Below, one piece after another: positions 61,559-64,000 of a stretch of 64,000 nucleotides of DNA; positions within the stretch are counted from its first letter, which is position 1, and the number at the start of each line of letters is the position of its first letter. Made by a program: the position numbers and the translations under genes. The notes under the pieces are model-generated. The model did no database searches. It was not told the DNA's origin and saw nothing but the letters and a program-made list of their open reading frames with translations. This stretch comes from Pseudokineococcus marinus (GTDB taxonomy: Bacteria; Actinomycetota; Actinomycetes; Actinomycetales; Quadrisphaeraceae): positions 62,001-126,000 of the forward strand of contig NZ_JBBHZZ010000004.1 of NCBI RefSeq assembly GCF_037482405.1. Reading direction: 5' to 3'.

Positions 61559-63547
61559 ATGAGCGCGCTCCCGCGCCTCGGCGTGCTCGGCCCCACCACC
61601 GCCTGGGACGCGGGCGGCCGCGAGCTGCGGCTGCCCGGGCCGCGCCACCGCGAGCTGCTCGTGCGCCTCGCCGTCGCGCGCGGCGCCGTCGTCCCCGTCG
61701 CCGTCCTGGTCGAGGACCTCTGGGGGGCAGCGGGTCCGGACGACGAGCGCGGGCGCACGGCGGCCGTGCGCACCTTCGTCGCGGCCCTGCGCCGCGCCCT
61801 CGAGCCGGACCGCACCCCCCGAGCCCCGGCCCGCGTCCTGCGCACCAAGGGCCCCGGGTACGCCCTGCACCTGCCCGGTCGCGCGCTGGACGCCACCGCC
61901 TTCGAGGAGGACGTCGCCGCGGCGCGCGGCCTGCCGCCGGCCGCGGCGCAGGAGCGGCTGTCCGCGGCGCTGGCGACGTGGCGTGGCCCGGCGCTCGCCG
62001 ACGTCGTCGGGCGGCCCTGGGCCAGGGGTGAGGCCGCGCGGCTCGAGGAGGTCCGCCGGGGCGCCGTCGAGCAGCTCGCGGCGGCCCGCGTGGACGCCGG
62101 CGCCCCCGGGGCGGCCGTGCCCGACCTCGAGGCCCACGTCCGCGCGCACCCGCACCGCGAGGAGGGCTGGCGCCTGCTGGCGCTGGCGCTCTACCGCGAC
62201 GGCCGGCAGGGCGACGCGCTCGCCGCCTTGCGGCGGGCGCGGTCCGTGCTCGCGGACGACCTCGGCGTGGACCCTTCCCCCGCCCTCGCGCGCCTCGAGC
62301 GCGACGTCCTGCAGCACGAGGCCGGCGGCCCGACGCTGGCGGACGGCGCCGCCGCGGCGTGGGACCGGACCGCGGCGGCGTACGGGCTCGCCGTCGGCCC
62401 GGCCTCCCGGGCGCGCCTGCGCGCGACGGGCGAGCTGCTGCGCGTGCTGGCGACGACGGGCGGGCCCGGGCTGGTCGCGGCACGCCGGGAGCGCTCCGCG
62501 CTGGTGGACGCCGCCCAGGCCACCGGCGACGCCCTGCTCCTCGCGCGGCTCGTCGGCGAGCACGACGTCCCGGCCCTGTGGACGCGCCCCGACGACCCGG
62601 GCCAGGCCCAGCGCCTCGTCGACCTCGCCGAGCGGGCGCTGGCCGACGTCGGGCCGGGCGCGCCGCCGGCGCTGCGGGGCCGGCTGCTGGCGACGGTCGC
62701 GGTCGAGACGCGCGGTGCCGGCGGCGCCGTCGCGGCCCGCGGCGCGGAGGCCGCCCGCGAGGCCGAGGCCCTGGCGCGAGGCCTCGGCGACCCGGGCCTG
62801 CTCGTGCACGCCCTCACCGGCGCCCACCTGCACGCCTTCGACCGCGCCGGTCTCGCGCGCCGCCGCGCCGAGGTCGGGGCCGAGCTCGTCCGCGTCTCCG
62901 CGCGGCACGACCTCGTGGCGCACGAGGTGCTCGGCCACCTCGTCCTCCTGCAGGCGCGGTGCGCCGTCGGTGACGTCGAGGGCGCCGACGCCGCCGCGGC
63001 GTCCGCCGACGACCTCGGCGTGCGCTCCGAGGCTCCCCTCGTCGGCGTCTTCACCCGCTGGTACCGCGCGGTCCGCGCGTCGCTGGTCGGCGAGCCGGCC
63101 GACGCCGTCGAGGCGCTCGCGCGCGAGGCCTCCTCCGCGACACCGGGGGACGCGATGCCCGGCGTCGTCGCGGGCCTGCTGCCGATGGCCGTCCTCGGCG
63201 CGCGGGTGCGGGGCGGCGACCTCGACCTCGACCCGGACGGCTGGGCCGACCTCGACCCCGGGCCCTACGGCCCCTGGCTGCGGCCGTGGGCGCTGCTCGC
63301 GACCGGGCGGCGGCGCGAGGCCGCCCGGGAGCTGGCCCGCACGCCCGACCCGCTGCCCGGTCACCTGCTCGAGGCGCAGTGGGCGCTGGCCGGTGAGGCG
63401 GCGCTCGTCCTCGGTGACGCCCGCACGGCCGCCCGGGCCCGCGCAGCGCTGGCCCCCGCCGTCGGCGAGGTCGCCGGGGCGGGCAGCGGGATGCTCGCCG
63501 TCGGCCCGGTCGACGACCTCCTGCGGCGCCTCGACGCCGCGCGGTGA
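61559..63547 (+). CDS. AfsR/SARP-type BTAD transcriptional regulator
   Basis: 662 aa. Residues about 1-95 are an OmpR-like winged helix (RLGVLGPTTAWDAGGRELRL to KGPGYALHL). Residues about 100-245 are the bacterial transcriptional activation domain (FEEDVAAARGLPPA, LEAHVRAHPHREEGWRLLAL, LGVDPSPALARLERDVL). The remaining 400 residues are helical, TPR-like; no NB-ARC ATPase is present. It is divergent from the alpha/beta hydrolase, its probable target. The frame is open far upstream, but the start is the ATG at 61559, in CGGCGGATGAG repeated twice. Confidence 0.9.
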   Translation: MSALPRLGVLGPTTAWDAGGRELRLPGPRHRELLVRLAVARGAVVPVAVLVEDLWGAAGPDDERGRTAAVRTFVAALRRALEPDRTPRAPARVLRTKGPGYALHLPGRALDATAFEEDVAAARGLPPAAAQERLSAALATWRGPALADVVGRPWARGEAARLEEVRRGAVEQLAAARVDAGAPGAAVPDLEAHVRAHPHREEGWRLLALALYRDGRQGDALAALRRARSVLADDLGVDPSPALARLERDVLQHEAGGPTLADGAAAAWDRTAAAYGLAVGPASRARLRATGELLRVLATTGGPGLVAARRERSALVDAAQATGDALLLARLVGEHDVPALWTRPDDPGQAQRLVDLAERALADVGPGAPPALRGRLLATVAVETRGAGGAVAARGAEAAREAEALARGLGDPGLLVHALTGAHLHAFDRAGLARRRAEVGAELVRVSARHDLVAHEVLGHLVLLQARCAVGDVEGADAAAASADDLGVRSEAPLVGVFTRWYRAVRASLVGEPADAVEALAREASSATPGDAMPGVVAGLLPMAVLGARVRGGDLDLDPDGWADLDPGPYGPWLRPWALLATGRRREAARELARTPDPLPGHLLEAQWALAGEAALVLGDARTAARARAALAPAVGEVAGAGSGMLAVGPVDDLLRRLDAAR

Positions 63548-63584
63548 CGCCGGCCGCGGACCTCGCGGGTCGGCGCGCGGAGCG

Positions 63585-63684
63585 CCGACGACGAGGGCGG
63601 ACTTCGCGGGCCGACGCGCCGTTGTCCGACGACGAGGGCGGACTTCGAGGGCCAGCACACGGCGTGGCGCCCGGCGAAGTCCGC
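63585..63684. repeat. 41-bp tandem intergenic repeat with inverted copy
   Basis: GACGACGAGGGCGGACTTCG at 63587-63606 and 63628-63647 (preceded by CC both times, period 41). The inverse core CGAAGTCCGC follows at 63675-63684 and can pair with either copy. The same core also occurs twice at 8097-8153, once with an extra A. Confidence 0.7.
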
Positions 63685-63758
63685 ACCGGCCCGAGGCCGA
63701 CGGCGCACCCCTCGGGATCCGCGCTCGTGGTCCGCGCGCGACCTGCTCCGGCGGAGCG

Positions 63759-64000
63759 TCAGGCCTGCTGCTCGGCGGTGCACCACCACGTCGTGCGGCC
63801 GCCGACCTGGCCCGTCGCCATGTCCGCACCGCACCGCGGGCAGTGCTGCCCCTTCTTCCGGGCGCCGATGACCTCGCCCGTGTGGACGCCGCCGTGGCGG
63901 ATGGCCGCTCGGGTCGCGGCGCGCAGCGCCCGGTGCAGGTCGGTGAGCTCGTCGACCGAGAGGTCGCCGGCCGGGCGGTGCGGGTCCTGCCGCGCCTGCC
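63759..64000 (-). CDS. Fpg/Nei family DNA glycosylase, C-terminal fragment
   Basis: The last 80 residues of a base-excision repair glycosylase; the rest lies beyond the right edge. RHGGVHTGEVIGARKKGQHC is the typical stretch before the zinc finger, and CPRCGADMATGQVGGRTTWW is the finger itself, ending in CTAEQQA. The last zinc Cys of CxxC is replaced by Glu (WWCTAEQ), a pattern seen in actinobacterial Nei-like members as I recall it. The catalytic N-terminal Pro/Glu cannot be checked. Stop at 63759. Confidence 0.85.
   Translation of the reverse strand, partial: QARQDPHRPAGDLSVDELTDLHRALRAATRAAIRHGGVHTGEVIGARKKGQHCPRCGADMATGQVGGRTTWWCTAEQQA

Overview
The window is chromosomal DNA of a very high-GC actinomycete. 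The signs are a strong G/C bias at third codon positions, frequent GTG starts, many leaderless starts (a TAnnnT hexamer 6-8 nt before the start codon), and actinobacterial families such as DUF2254, DUF3140, LGFP repeats, MmyB-type regulators and SARP/BTAD regulators. A member of Kineosporiales or Micrococcales fits, but that placement is an inference. I see no rRNA, tRNA, CRISPR array, prophage, integrase or insertion sequence. A run of 133 Ns (56129-56261) shows this is a draft assembly.

Layout. 1-3.7 kb: a secreted subtilase cut by the left edge, purB and a VKOR-type disulfide enzyme, all on the minus strand. 3.8-6.1 kb: a 14-TM drug exporter divergent from its TetR repressor, with a palindromic operator between them. 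6.2-9.5 kb: a small HTH/membrane-protein pair with duplicated operators, a spore-photoproduct-lyase-like radical SAM protein, DoxX and an SDR. 9.6-19.7 kb: oligopeptidase B, an RsbW-like kinase, YihY and DUF2254 membrane proteins, a degenerate GGDEF-EAL protein, a 0.5-kb array of ~95-bp tandem repeats, a STAS anti-anti-sigma factor, cardiolipin synthase and PspC. 19.7-28.5 kb: a lipoprotein, a frameshifted S10-like carboxypeptidase, an epimerase, a membrane PQQ-propeller protein and an intact GGDEF-EAL protein.

28.6-38.5 kb: the bifunctional proline-catabolic enzyme PutA divergent from a PAS-AraC regulator, small conserved proteins (DUF3140, YnfA), a secreted LGFP-repeat cell-wall protein, a methyltransferase, an NmrA-like oxidoreductase and a cupin. 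38.6-45.3 kb: a TetR/NmrA divergent pair, a DHFR-like reductase and a siderophore ABC importer (ATPase, lipoprotein, fused double permease) behind an IdeR/DmdR-like iron box. 45.4-52.7 kb: an aldo-keto reductase, a deaminase, an SQR-like flavoprotein, an SDR divergent from an MmyB-type regulator, methionine aminopeptidase, a flavin monooxygenase and DUF2200. 52.8-57.6 kb: a four-gene, translationally coupled exporter operon (unknown lipoprotein, adaptor, ATPase, permease broken by the N gap). 57.6-64 kb: a GH2 glycosidase, an epimerase, an alpha/beta hydrolase divergent from a BTAD regulator, and the 3' end of an Fpg/Nei glycosylase.

The gene content is mostly ordinary. The least explained features are non-coding: the ~95-bp repeat array at 16.75-17.25 kb, two families of short dispersed intergenic repeats, and long perfect hairpins without T-tracts at most convergent gene ends. 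The best protein-level oddities are the catalytically degenerate GGDEF-EAL protein next to the array and the unknown four-cysteine lipoprotein that heads the exporter operon.
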